From Pseudoflavitalea rhizosphaerae (lineage in GTDB: Bacteria; Bacteroidota; Bacteroidia; Chitinophagales; Chitinophagaceae), in the NCBI RefSeq assembly GCF_003991355.1, contig NZ_RCSU01000002.1, positions 62,001-126,000 of the forward strand: 64,000 bases of DNA. The letters are read 5' to 3'. The translations under genes and the position numbers were made by a program. How positions within the stretch are numbered: position 1 is the stretch's first letter; each line of letters begins with the position of its first letter. The notes below the pieces were generated by a model. It searched no databases. It was not told the origin of the DNA and saw nothing but the letters and a program-made list of their open reading frames with translations. This document shows, piece by piece, positions 53,293-62,227 of the stretch.

Positions 53293-54171
53293 ATGAAAAT
53301 TAAATTGATCGAATACAAGGAAGTTCCTTCATTTCCTTCAGGATCTGGTATTGAGTTTTATGACGACAAGGTTTTTCTTGTAGGAGATGATTCCAGGGAA
53401 GTGATGGTGCTGAACAAAAGGTGGAAGGAAATTGAACGCGTACCCCTGCTCCCGGGTACGGAAACGCGCGTACCCAAGGCCGTGAAATCCGATCTCGAAG
53501 CCACTACGGTAGTTACGGTCAACCGGATCCCGCGCCTCCTCATCCTCGGTTCAGGATCACTCGAAAAGAACCGTAACAAAGCCATCCTCTTTAACCTCGA
53601 CAGCTATCTCAAAGACGAATTCGATCTCACTCCTTTCTATAACCGAATTGCGAAAGCAGGCGTTAAGAATATGAATATCGAAGCGGCTGCCCTGGTAGAA
53701 GATCATATCATCCTGGGTAACCGCGGCAATCGCAAGAACCCCGTGAACCAACTGATCATCACCCGCAACGCTTTCTGGAAACACCAGGCACAGGCCGAGA
53801 TCACTCTTGTAGACCTCGAACTGCCAATAAAAGACAGCAAAGGCATCGGCATCTCCGGCCTCGCTTACTCCCTCCTCAACGACACACTTATCTTCACAGC
53901 CTCCACAGAACAAACAGATAACGCGGTTGACGACGGCTCCATCGGCGACAGCTATCTCGGCATCATCGAAAACGCATCCCGTAAGATCGGAAGAAAAAGC
54001 CTCAAGGTAAATGAACTGATCAATCTCGGAGAAGTGCATGAGCTCTTCAAAGGATTCAAGATCGAGTCTGTTTGTATCCAGTCCGAGAAATCTAACAGGA
54101 TGAAATTACATTTGGTGGCCGATAATGATACCGGGAAGAGTTATCTCTTCAAGGTAAGATTGAAATGGTAA
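53293..54171 (+). CDS. DUF6929-like hypothetical protein
   Basis: 292 residues without a signal peptide. It starts KIKLIEYKEVPSFPSGSGIE and contains FYDDKVFLVGDDSREVMVLN, LEATTVVTVNRIPRLLILGS, and GISGLAYSLLNDTLIFTAST, a strand-loop rhythm typical of a six-bladed beta-propeller, as in the DUF6929/SdiA-regulated type of Bacteroidota protein. No catalytic motif is seen. It is 10 bases downstream of purE and so cotranscribed with it; a link to purine synthesis is not evident. Function is unknown. Confidence 0.75.
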   Translation: MKIKLIEYKEVPSFPSGSGIEFYDDKVFLVGDDSREVMVLNKRWKEIERVPLLPGTETRVPKAVKSDLEATTVVTVNRIPRLLILGSGSLEKNRNKAILFNLDSYLKDEFDLTPFYNRIAKAGVKNMNIEAAALVEDHIILGNRGNRKNPVNQLIITRNAFWKHQAQAEITLVDLELPIKDSKGIGISGLAYSLLNDTLIFTASTEQTDNAVDDGSIGDSYLGIIENASRKIGRKSLKVNELINLGEVHELFKGFKIESVCIQSEKSNRMKLHLVADNDTGKSYLFKVRLKW

Positions 54172-54282
54172 TCAATTACAGCTCCGGGTTTTCCCCTAAC
54201 AAATGCAGGTGTAAAAACGGTTTTTGAATTGGTATGAAGTAATGAACTTTAGTGGAATTAATATTCCGCTAAAACTTTGCTT

Positions 54283-55788
54283 GTGAAAAACATTACCATT
54301 TTCCTGTTTGCATTGCTTTGCCTCCAGGCAAAAGCACAGATTTCCCCGGACAGGATCAGAAAGAAGATCGAAGACGTACAGAAACTGGTAAGCCCTTTCT
54401 GCGCCAATGAATTGCTTGTTGTTGATACCAATAATACATCAGGCGAATTCAGGAAAGTGGTTACGCTCTCATCTTACAAAAAATATATCGATCAGTATTT
54501 CACTTATCTCAGCTATAACCGGGGAAGCCTGCCCACAGGCAACTCAGCAGCATTGGAACTGACCAATAATTCCACGCTGATCAATCTGAGCCTCTCTAAA
54601 AAAATAGAACCCAGGTCCCCTTCCGGACCAATGACCATTCTTACCGGTGGAATCAAAGCCAGCATCAGTGATGGTATTTCCCAATTGTTCAGTGGAAGCA
54701 ACCTGAACACGGGTACTACCCTGTTCGGCAACTTTGCTTTCCTACCCTCCCGTACCCGCTACAGAAAGAATATCAAGATCGAAGTTTCCAGGTTCCTGAA
54801 CGGAAGGGAAATCCCAGGCCCTTACAAACAAATGAAACGGGACCGCCAGTTGCATGCCCAACAGTTCTGCAGGTACGCTTCCAAAGGGTACTCGGAAAAA
54901 TACCAGGCATTGATCAACAGATGGGAAGCTGTCTCTGATCAATTGAATAACCTGAAACCAGGAGACGACACGGTTATGCTTAACAAAATAAAAGATGATG
55001 TTGAGAAACAGCTTAGCGATGCAGGACTGCTGAAACAATCCGCCTCCAAACTGGCAGGCGCAATGAAAAAGGAATATGAAAACAGGAAATACGATCTTGA
55101 AACGGAAACCGAATCCTGGCTATGGGTAAAGTTCCACTGGTTCAGTGGCGGTATTATCTATACACGGCAGTCATATGATACCTACGATGAAAAACAATCC
55201 CTGGCCAAGAGATTCGATTCAGACATCTTTGATGAAATAGGATTGAACTTTACTGCACACTGGTTCAGGGAACGGATGAATGAACCGGGCTTCATCGGAT
55301 CCTCCTATTTCAATATCGGTTATGAACCCAGGACTACCAATAACTATATCGTTCTGAAGAACAAGGATATTACCAGTATCATACTCAGGTCGGCTTCTCC
55401 GGCAGACACGGTTTACAGTTTTCAATCTACCAAAAAAGCAAAAAATATAACCGGCAAAGCCTACGAAAGCGGGTGGCAACATAAAGTCAGGTCTACTTTT
55501 ACAGCCATGCTGGGAGAAAAGCAAAACACTGGCGTAAACCTCCGTGGTGAATGGATCCCTTCCGACCTCATGTCTCCTGTATACAATGCACACCTGGGTG
55601 TATTGTTGAGATTCGTAAACAATAATTATGATCCGGCAGACAAAAAGAGCAGTTCCAAACTGAACCTGGAATTCTTTATCGAATTCAATGATATGAGCGA
55701 TGTGGGAATGTCCGGTAAATCAGTATGGCAGAACAAACTGATCGGTATCAGTACTTCAGTTCCCTTCAACAAAGTCTTCTTCAAATAA
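54283..55788 (+). CDS. Secreted hypothetical protein
   Basis: 501 residues from the GTG at 54283; a TTG at 54277 would add two residues. The GTG gives MKNITIFLFALLCLQAKAQ, a clean signal peptide. The first 100 residues look helical with KIEDVQKLVSPFCANELL; the middle (about 180-270) is charged and helical; the C-terminal half (about 285-500) has alternating strands with the pattern of an outer-membrane barrel or beta-sandwich (WLWVKFHWFSGGIIYTRQSY; final IGISTSVPFNKVFFK). I do not recognise a family. It stands 12 bases before the small gene at 55801 and is likely cotranscribed. Confidence 0.75.
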   Translation: MKNITIFLFALLCLQAKAQISPDRIRKKIEDVQKLVSPFCANELLVVDTNNTSGEFRKVVTLSSYKKYIDQYFTYLSYNRGSLPTGNSAALELTNNSTLINLSLSKKIEPRSPSGPMTILTGGIKASISDGISQLFSGSNLNTGTTLFGNFAFLPSRTRYRKNIKIEVSRFLNGREIPGPYKQMKRDRQLHAQQFCRYASKGYSEKYQALINRWEAVSDQLNNLKPGDDTVMLNKIKDDVEKQLSDAGLLKQSASKLAGAMKKEYENRKYDLETETESWLWVKFHWFSGGIIYTRQSYDTYDEKQSLAKRFDSDIFDEIGLNFTAHWFRERMNEPGFIGSSYFNIGYEPRTTNNYIVLKNKDITSIILRSASPADTVYSFQSTKKAKNITGKAYESGWQHKVRSTFTAMLGEKQNTGVNLRGEWIPSDLMSPVYNAHLGVLLRFVNNNYDPADKKSSSKLNLEFFIEFNDMSDVGMSGKSVWQNKLIGISTSVPFNKVFFK

Positions 55789-55800
55789 AATTGACAAACA

Positions 55801-56022
55801 ATGAGTAAAAGAGTTCTGACAATATACAGAGCCCGCAAGAAAACCCTCAAAGGTGGAGCTGATGAACATTTTTACATTGAGGAAAAAAGGCCGAATGGAA
55901 AATGGAAACGAATCCCTGAAGATGCCGGCCCCTACGATTCCGAACAAGAAGCGGAGACCGTAGCAAAAGCCTATTCAGAAGCACATCCGAATGTGGAAGT
56001 ACGGGTGGTAGCCGAAGTTTAG
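55801..56022 (+). CDS. Small charged hypothetical protein
   Basis: 73 residues: MSKRVLTIYRARKKTLKGGA, then DEHFYIEEKRPNGKWKRIPE and SEQEAETVAKAYSEAHPNVE. A strand-helix arrangement with many charges and no cysteine. It starts 12 bases after the preceding stop on the same strand, and its stop codon overlaps that of bshC, which converges from the other strand, by 4 bases (56019-56022). Length and position support a real gene, but the family is unknown to me. Confidence 0.6.
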   Translation: MSKRVLTIYRARKKTLKGGADEHFYIEEKRPNGKWKRIPEDAGPYDSEQEAETVAKAYSEAHPNVEVRVVAEV

Positions 56023-57614
56023 CTTTCCCTGATGATCACAAACTCCTGCTCCAATGCCAGGCTGCTTTTGTAGATGCAGTCAATGAATTGTCTTCCCCAT
56101 TTTGCATAATAGGGCATGAAATTCTCCACGCGCTCCTGCAATCCGCCGGTTGGGAATAATGCCTGTCTGATCTGCCGGATCTGTTGTTGCTCGGCTTCGT
56201 ATTTCTTCTTTTCAGCACGAAGCATTTTCTTCTCCAGCTCCTGCAAAGGCTTTACAGTACGGGCTTTCAGGGCTTCGATATGTGCAAGTAAAGTTTCGTC
56301 GATGCGGGTTGCTTTAACACGGATCTCTTCGTAGAGCTGTGTGGTGGCTTCCAGTTCTTTCGTGAGTTTCAGGTGTCCGTTCGACTGGCGGGTAACCAGC
56401 GACGTTAGCAGCTGCTGCTCGTCCTGGAAAAAATCACTGATCTGCAAGCCCATCCTTTCGATCTTCTCTTCCCATTTCTTCTCCACTATCAAAAAGGAAT
56501 TGCGAACCACCAGTACGGGATATGGCACTTTGTAATGATGGAAAAGATCTTTCAGTTCCAGCCAGTAACTGGTTTCCCCGCCACCGCCAATGAAGGCGAT
56601 ATTGGGTAGCAACATTTCCTGGTAGAGGCCACGCAGGATCACATTCGGACTGAAACGATCGGGATGATCATTCAGCTCAACGGCCAGTTCAGCCTTCGTG
56701 AAACGGAGCTGCGTATTGCGCACTTCGTAATGATCATCTTTCCATTCGATCAGTTCACGAATACCATCTTTCAGGTAAAAAAGATTGATGGCGCGGGGAT
56801 TGGCCTGCACTTTATATTGTTCACCCAGTTTGGCGATCGTTTTTTCAACGATGGCGCCGGGCGTCTGGTGATAGAGATCATCTTCAAATACAGATACCAT
56901 CAGCTTTTTCAGCAGGGCGGTATCAGGAATGATGGTGATCAGTCCATATTCGGCAAACAGTTCATGGATCAGCTTGAACGTGGCCGTCTGGATATCAGGA
57001 CTGTTTAGATAAGCTTCCCTGATCATTTTGATCAGTTCCTCCCCGTGTGGTAATACAGAGAGCTCACCGGAAATGCGGTGGATCATCTGGTCGAGGCCCT
57101 TAGTGTTCATGCGACCAACGGCGCCGGTCTGGCGTGTATTCCAAACGAGTTTGTCGCCACTCAGCCAGATATTTCCGAGCTCGTCCAGGTCGGCATCTTC
57201 ACTGCCCATCCAGAATACAGGCACAAAATTGTTTTCGGGCATTTCCTTTTTGAGCTGGTCTGCCAGCCGGATGGTGTGAACGATCTTATAAATGAAATAA
57301 AGATGACCAGTAAAGATGGCGGGCTGATGCGCCGTGGTTACGGTAAATGTATTGTCCTGAAGAAGGGATTGAATATTTTGTTGCACTTTACCTGCAGGCG
57401 ACACTAATTTGTATTGCTCCTGTAGTCCTTCCACCAGCAGTTTCCTTTCCTGGATGAATTGCTGACGCTGCCCGATGGACGCTTTGATGCCTTCGATATC
57501 GGGCAGATGCTCGTAGAACGGGCGTAATTCCGGCGATCCATCCAGATAATCGATCACCACTTTGGAGAAATATCCCGTATTGCTATAAGGTAGTTGTGTA
57601 GTGCTACAATTCAT
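56019..57614 (-). CDS. bshC: Putative cysteine ligase BshC (bacillithiol synthesis)
   Basis: 531 residues. BshC joins cysteine to GlcN-malate in the last step of bacillithiol synthesis. Family features seen: QERKLLVEGLQEQYK, TVTTAHQPAIFTGHLYFIYK (the conserved THQP-x-x-x-x-GP-like loop), FVPVFWMGSEDADLDELGN, and FVIREN-like C-terminus. A strong coiled-coil stretch at about 430-490 (LEKKMLRAEKKKYEAEQQQI) is normal for the family. bshA and bshB are not in this window. It is a single gene, with its 3' end overlapping the small gene at 55801. Confidence 0.93.
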   Translation of the reverse strand: MNCSTTQLPYSNTGYFSKVVIDYLDGSPELRPFYEHLPDIEGIKASIGQRQQFIQERKLLVEGLQEQYKLVSPAGKVQQNIQSLLQDNTFTVTTAHQPAIFTGHLYFIYKIVHTIRLADQLKKEMPENNFVPVFWMGSEDADLDELGNIWLSGDKLVWNTRQTGAVGRMNTKGLDQMIHRISGELSVLPHGEELIKMIREAYLNSPDIQTATFKLIHELFAEYGLITIIPDTALLKKLMVSVFEDDLYHQTPGAIVEKTIAKLGEQYKVQANPRAINLFYLKDGIRELIEWKDDHYEVRNTQLRFTKAELAVELNDHPDRFSPNVILRGLYQEMLLPNIAFIGGGGETSYWLELKDLFHHYKVPYPVLVVRNSFLIVEKKWEEKIERMGLQISDFFQDEQQLLTSLVTRQSNGHLKLTKELEATTQLYEEIRVKATRIDETLLAHIEALKARTVKPLQELEKKMLRAEKKKYEAEQQQIRQIRQALFPTGGLQERVENFMPYYAKWGRQFIDCIYKSSLALEQEFVIIRES

Positions 57615-57700
57615 AAGCGGACATAAAAGTACGACTTGCCTATCTTAAAAAAATCCTTTGGCCATATTTAACAAAGACTAAGAGAATTTTGTTCGGCCGC

Positions 57701-58948
57701 TTATTTCCTTTCTACGTTAAAAGCGCTGTAATTGATACTGGGCGTGGCTCCTGTGATGATCTCTTCCACCAGCTTACCTGTTCCTGCAGCCAGTGAGAGC
57801 CCCAGCATGGCATGACCGCAGGCGATCACCAGGTTACTGTACCGGCTATGCCGCCCGATAAAAGGAAGTCCATCCGGCGACAACGGGCGGTAACCATGCC
57901 ATATTTTTTCGGAGGACACCCATTGAACAGGCAGATCGGGATAATAGAGTTTGGCGGCATTGTAAATGGCCTGCGCACGTTTCACCAGTGTGGGCGAACC
58001 AAGTCCGCTGATCTCCATGGTGCCGCCCATCCGGAGGTCTGCCCCCATCGGTGTCATAGCGGTGCGGTGGTCTACCAGGATGGCGGGATATTGTAAGTTG
58101 CGTTCCACTTTTTCGAAAGTCATACTGTAGCCCTTGCCGGCTTGCAATAACAAATGTATACCGAGTTCTTTATTGAGGATGGGCAACCATGAGCCCGGCG
58201 CCAGCACCAGTTCATCGCAATCGAATTTCCCTTTGTCTGTGATCACCGCCGTTACCTTGCCGCCCTGCTTTTCAAAGCCTGTGATATTGGTATTGAGCTG
58301 GAATTGCACACCCGCCTTTACCAGCGCCTCATGCAGTGTGCGCATGAAATCACCGGGATGCAAATGACAATCGATGGGATACAATACTCCTCCTCTCACA
58401 TCGATCTCCACTTCGGTTTCCATGTCCTGCACTTCTTTACCATTGCAGATGATGGTTTCCAGTCCGAGTGCATTGGCCTGCTTCGCCAGTTCATGTTCAT
58501 GTTTCTCGGTTGCAGGACTTTTGTACATCATGAAGATGCCTTTTTCCTCCATTCGAAAATGGTTTCCCAGTTCTTCTTTCATTTCACTGGTGAGCTGGCG
58601 GCTCAGCATCAGGATATCGAAGAGCGGCGGGATATTCCTGTTCATGGTACTCTGATTGGCATTTCGCCAGAAAGCAAGGCACCACCTGATCAGGTCTGCA
58701 TTCAATCTTGGTTTGATGTAGAATGGGCTGGTGGAACTGAGCATCCAGCGAAGCCCTTTGGAGATGATACCGGGCGATGATAGCGGAATGATATGACTGG
58801 GAGAAACATAACCTGCATTGCCAAACGAAGTTCCTTTGGTAATATCGTTACGCTCTATAACGGTCACCTGTAGTCCTTTTTTCTGAAGATACCAGGCGCA
58901 GCATAAACCGATCACACCACCGCCTGCAATTGTTACTTGTTGGGTCAT
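57701..58948 (-). CDS. FAD-dependent amino acid dehydrogenase (DadA family)
   Basis: 415 residues from the ATG at 58948. FAD-binding Rossmann fold at the N-terminus (TIAGGGVIGLCCAWYLQKKG) and C-terminal motif WHGYRPLSPDGLPFIGRHSR with ACGHAMLGLSLAAGTGKLVE. DadA-type enzymes oxidise D-amino acids to imino acids with electrons going to the respiratory chain. It lies 41 bases after the stop of an aldehyde dehydrogenase of the ketoglutarate-semialdehyde type in the same direction. In hydroxyproline degradation a D-hydroxyproline dehydrogenase works with exactly such a partner, so that pathway is a reasonable guess; the other pathway genes (epimerase, deaminase) are not in the window. Confidence 0.88.
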   Translation of the reverse strand: MTQQVTIAGGGVIGLCCAWYLQKKGLQVTVIERNDITKGTSFGNAGYVSPSHIIPLSSPGIISKGLRWMLSSTSPFYIKPRLNADLIRWCLAFWRNANQSTMNRNIPPLFDILMLSRQLTSEMKEELGNHFRMEEKGIFMMYKSPATEKHEHELAKQANALGLETIICNGKEVQDMETEVEIDVRGGVLYPIDCHLHPGDFMRTLHEALVKAGVQFQLNTNITGFEKQGGKVTAVITDKGKFDCDELVLAPGSWLPILNKELGIHLLLQAGKGYSMTFEKVERNLQYPAILVDHRTAMTPMGADLRMGGTMEISGLGSPTLVKRAQAIYNAAKLYYPDLPVQWVSSEKIWHGYRPLSPDGLPFIGRHSRYSNLVIACGHAMLGLSLAAGTGKLVEEIITGATPSINYSAFNVERK

Positions 58949-58989
58949 GGAAGAAAGGGATAGTCCCAACAATATACAAAAAAAGTGGA

Positions 58990-60477
58990 CTATTGAATGG
59001 CGTCCCTGGTAAGAACATCGTTCACGGTCCTCCAGATACCGAGTGGGTTGGCATTCTTCAGCTCATCGGGCAGCAGGCTGTCAGGCCATCCCTGGTAGCA
59101 TACAGGTCTAGCGAATCTTTTGATACCATCCGCGCCCACAGCGGAAAAGCGGCTATCGGTGGTGGCGGGAAAAGGCCCGCCATGCTGCATACTAAGTGCA
59201 ACAGTAACGCCGGTTGGCACGCCATTCATGATGAATCTCCCTGCAATATTTTTTATGGATTCCACCAATGCGGGATTTTGCAGGATGTCCTGCTCAGTTG
59301 CCATCAACGATGCAGTTAACTGCCCTTCCAGTTTCAAAACCAGCTGGTGCATCTCCGTTAGACCGGCGCATCTGACCACGATCGAATAAGGGCCAAAAAC
59401 TTCCTGATGCAGTACGGGATTGCTGAGAAAGGCAGATGCCGGCGCCGTAGCGATGGTGGCAATGCCCTGTGCGCCTTCAGCAGCATTGCGGCTTTCTGCC
59501 ACTTCGGTTACTGATTGCTGCGAGAGCGATGTCTGACGTTTTTCTGCATAGGCTTTGGCAATGCCTGGATGCAGCATGTCTGCAGGAGCTGTTTGCGCGA
59601 TGCCTTCGCCGAGTATTTCGATGAACTGGTCCAGTTCTTTGCTCTCCACTCCCACGATCAGTCCCGGATTGGTGCAGAATTGTCCAACACTGGTAGTTAC
59701 GGAAGCCGCATACATCTCCGCGATCTCCTTTGTTGCGTTTTTCAGTTTTTCAGGAAAAAGAAAAACAGGATTGATGCTTCCCATTTCCGAGAAAACAGGA
59801 ATGGGCTCCGGTCTTGCATTGGCCCAGTCCCAAAGCTGCTTGCCACCGGCAAAAGATCCGGTGAAGCCAACAGCTTTCACACGCGGATGTTCCACCAGGG
59901 CCTTCCCCACTTCGAAAGAACTGCCATGCACATGCGCAAATACATATTCAGGCATATTGGTTTCGCGGGCTGCTTCAAGAATGATATCGGCCACCATCTG
60001 TGAAGTGGCGGCATGCGCCGGATGACCTTTCACTATCACCGGACAACCGGCAGCGAATGCACAGGCGGTATCCCCACCCGCAGTACTATACGCGAAAGGA
60101 AAATTACTGGCTCCGAAAACCACCACCGGCCCCAGCGGCGTAAGCGTTTTCCGCAGATCGGGAGACACTGTATTCTTCTCGCTCCTGGCAGTATCTATCC
60201 TTGCATCCAGCCATGCGCCGCGCTCACAGGCCGCCGCATAACTGGTGAGCTGGAATACGGTACGAGACTTTTCTGATCTCAGTCGCGCTTCGGGCAGATG
60301 TGTTTCCTTCATGGCTGTTTTCACCAATGCCGCATCTGCATTATCCAATCGCTTAGCAATAGCGCGCATAAAATCAGCACGCTGCTTCAAACTCAGCAAA
60401 CGGTATTCATGAAAGGCTTGCCAGGCATTGTTGCAAATTGTATCGATAGCTTCCAGTGAGGCATCAGGATATGGCAT
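58990..60477 (-). CDS. NADP-type aldehyde dehydrogenase (probable 2-oxoglutarate semialdehyde dehydrogenase)
   Basis: 495 residues from the ATG at 60477; a 16-residue extension upstream looks non-coding. Fold and motifs of the 2,5-dioxopentanoate dehydrogenase group: GPVVVFGASNFPFAYSTAGG, the catalytic Glu231 in FSEMGSINPVF and Cys268 in SVGQFCTNPGL, and FGPYSIVVRC. The group oxidises alpha-ketoglutarate semialdehyde to 2-oxoglutarate with NADP, the last step of hydroxyproline, arabinose or glucarate catabolism. It precedes the DadA-type gene in one operon, which suggests hydroxyproline (inference). Confidence 0.9.
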   Translation of the reverse strand: MPYPDASLEAIDTICNNAWQAFHEYRLLSLKQRADFMRAIAKRLDNADAALVKTAMKETHLPEARLRSEKSRTVFQLTSYAAACERGAWLDARIDTARSEKNTVSPDLRKTLTPLGPVVVFGASNFPFAYSTAGGDTACAFAAGCPVIVKGHPAHAATSQMVADIILEAARETNMPEYVFAHVHGSSFEVGKALVEHPRVKAVGFTGSFAGGKQLWDWANARPEPIPVFSEMGSINPVFLFPEKLKNATKEIAEMYAASVTTSVGQFCTNPGLIVGVESKELDQFIEILGEGIAQTAPADMLHPGIAKAYAEKRQTSLSQQSVTEVAESRNAAEGAQGIATIATAPASAFLSNPVLHQEVFGPYSIVVRCAGLTEMHQLVLKLEGQLTASLMATEQDILQNPALVESIKNIAGRFIMNGVPTGVTVALSMQHGGPFPATTDSRFSAVGADGIKRFARPVCYQGWPDSLLPDELKNANPLGIWRTVNDVLTRDAIQ

Positions 60478-60537
60478 ACAAAGAAATTGAAAAATGAAAA
60501 AATGTACCTGCAATGTACGCCACATCGGCCATTCTGA

Positions 60538-60683
60538 GCAAAGGTGAAATGAACAAGCCGGCCTTCAAAACATAAGCGCAAAAGTTCAATAGAATTTCCT
60601 GAGCCCCATCTCTCCCATCCACAGCCCAATAAATATTCTCCCGCGGCGGTATGTTTTACAGCCGGCGTTTCATTTCCCTTTGC
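60538..60683 (+). repeat. Family 2 foldback element, copy d
   Basis: Outer arms GCAAAGGTGAAATGAACAAG (from 60538) and its approximate complement at 60668-60683 (with two small indels) enclose the family core: GCCGGCCTTCAAAACATAAG at the left, GGCGGTATGTTTTACAGCCG at the right, and a C-rich middle with CCCATCTCTCCCATCC. It lies between the 5' side of the aldehyde dehydrogenase gene and the rimO terminator. Confidence 0.8.
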
Positions 60684-60696
60684 GAAGCACAGCCAT

Positions 60697-60727
60697 AAAA
60701 AAAGCCCGGCTGCTCAGCCGGGCTTTC
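60697..60727 (-). terminator. Intrinsic terminator of rimO
   Basis: AGCCCGGCTG / CAGCCGGGCT (60703-60712, 60715-60724) with a 2-base loop; on the minus strand it is followed by a run of T. It lies 20 bases after the rimO stop codon. Confidence 0.88.
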
Positions 60728-60746
60728 ACAAAATATAATGCAATTA

Positions 60747-62057
60747 TCAAGATACAATCTCTCCTTCCAGATCATAATCATACGCCTTCGTGATCTTCAC
60801 ATTCACAAACTCGCCGATCGCCAGTTTCTTATTCGTCTGGATGATCACTTCATTGTCCACTTCCACACTGTCGAATTCAGTTCTGCCGAGATAGCGCCCT
60901 GATTCTTTTTTATCGATGAGCGTCTTGAAGGTTTGTCCGATCTTTTCCTGGTTCTTTTCATAGCTGATCTCCTGTTGTACTTCCATGATCTCCTGTGCGC
61001 GTGCTTCTTTCTCTTCAGCGGGGATCGTGTCTTCCAGATCGTAAGCCGTAGTGTTCTCTTCATGGGAATAGGTGAAGATGCCTACCCTGTCGAACCGGTG
61101 TTGTTGCAGGAATGATTTCACGGTTTCAACGTCATCACGTGTTTCGCCGGGGAAGCCGGTAATAAGCGTGGTGCGAAGGTGAATGCCGGGAACTGTTTCG
61201 CGGATCGCGTGGATCAGCTCGTCCATTTCCGCTTTGCTGATCTGGCGGCGCATGGCTTTGAGCATATTGTCGCTCGCATGCTGCAGGGGCATGTCGAGGT
61301 AATTACAGATATTATCGCGCTGACGCATCGCATCCAGGATCTCCAGGGGGAACCTGGAGGGATATGCGTAATGAAGGCGGATCCATTCCAGTCCCTTTAC
61401 ATCAGCGAGTCGATGTAAAAGATCATTGAGACTGCGCTTCTTATAAATATCAAGTCCGTAATAAGTGAGTTCCTGTGCTATCAGCATGATCTCTTTCACG
61501 CCCATGCTCACGAGCTTCTCAGCTTCCTTCACCAGGTCTTCCATGGTGCGGCTCACGTGTTTGCCGCGCATGAGCGGGATGGCGCAGAAACTGCAGGTGC
61601 GGTTGCAGCCTTCGGATATTTTGAGGTAAGCGTAATGTTTGGGAGTGGCCAGGAGGCGTTCACCGATCAGCTCGGCTTTATAGTCGGCCTCGAATTGTTT
61701 CAGGATCAGGGGCAGCTCCATAGTGCCGAAATAAGCGTCCACTTCAGGGATTTCAGTCTCAAGATTGTTCTTGTAACGCTCACTCAGGCAGCCGGTTACA
61801 TAAACCTTATCAAGTTTTCCTTTACGCTTGAGCTCTACCTGGTCAAGGATGGTATTGATGGATTCTTCCTTGGCCTTATCTATAAAGCCACAGGTATTCA
61901 CGATCACGATATTGTGGTCCTTTTTCTGGTTCTCGTGCACCACATCGATCTCGTTAGCCAGCAGCTGGCCGCTCAGTACTTCACTGTCTACCATGTTCTT
62001 GCTGCAGCCGAGGGTAATGATATTTACCTTGTCCTGTTTTCTTGTTCTTGTTTTCAT
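60747..62057 (-). CDS. rimO: Ribosomal protein S12 methylthiotransferase
   Basis: 436 residues from the ATG at 62057. RimO adds a methylthio group to Asp of ribosomal protein S12 by radical SAM chemistry. The N-terminal UPF0004 cluster domain has Cys18 in TLGCSKN and further cysteines in NTCGFID and VTGCLSER. The radical SAM motif is Cys151, Cys155, Cys158 in EGCNRTCSFCAIPLMRG. A C-terminal TRAM domain ends with VNVKITKAYDYDLEGEI. The start at 62057 is preferred over an extension to 62096. In many related genomes rimO follows ftsY; here it is 38 kb away. Confidence 0.95.
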   Translation of the reverse strand: MKTRTRKQDKVNIITLGCSKNMVDSEVLSGQLLANEIDVVHENQKKDHNIVIVNTCGFIDKAKEESINTILDQVELKRKGKLDKVYVTGCLSERYKNNLETEIPEVDAYFGTMELPLILKQFEADYKAELIGERLLATPKHYAYLKISEGCNRTCSFCAIPLMRGKHVSRTMEDLVKEAEKLVSMGVKEIMLIAQELTYYGLDIYKKRSLNDLLHRLADVKGLEWIRLHYAYPSRFPLEILDAMRQRDNICNYLDMPLQHASDNMLKAMRRQISKAEMDELIHAIRETVPGIHLRTTLITGFPGETRDDVETVKSFLQQHRFDRVGIFTYSHEENTTAYDLEDTIPAEEKEARAQEIMEVQQEISYEKNQEKIGQTFKTLIDKKESGRYLGRTEFDSVEVDNEVIIQTNKKLAIGEFVNVKITKAYDYDLEGEIVS

Positions 62058-62227
62058 ACCTGTGGGCGCAAAGGTAACTACATTTAAAATATGCACCGAA
62101 CCTATTATATTTACGCGGATTTTTGTGGGTCCATATTATTGACTTTTATGGATTTAACTGATGATTGACGGTTTCAGGCAGGTTTGGCATAATTTTTTAG
62201 AAGCATTCATCATTAAACAATCAAAGT

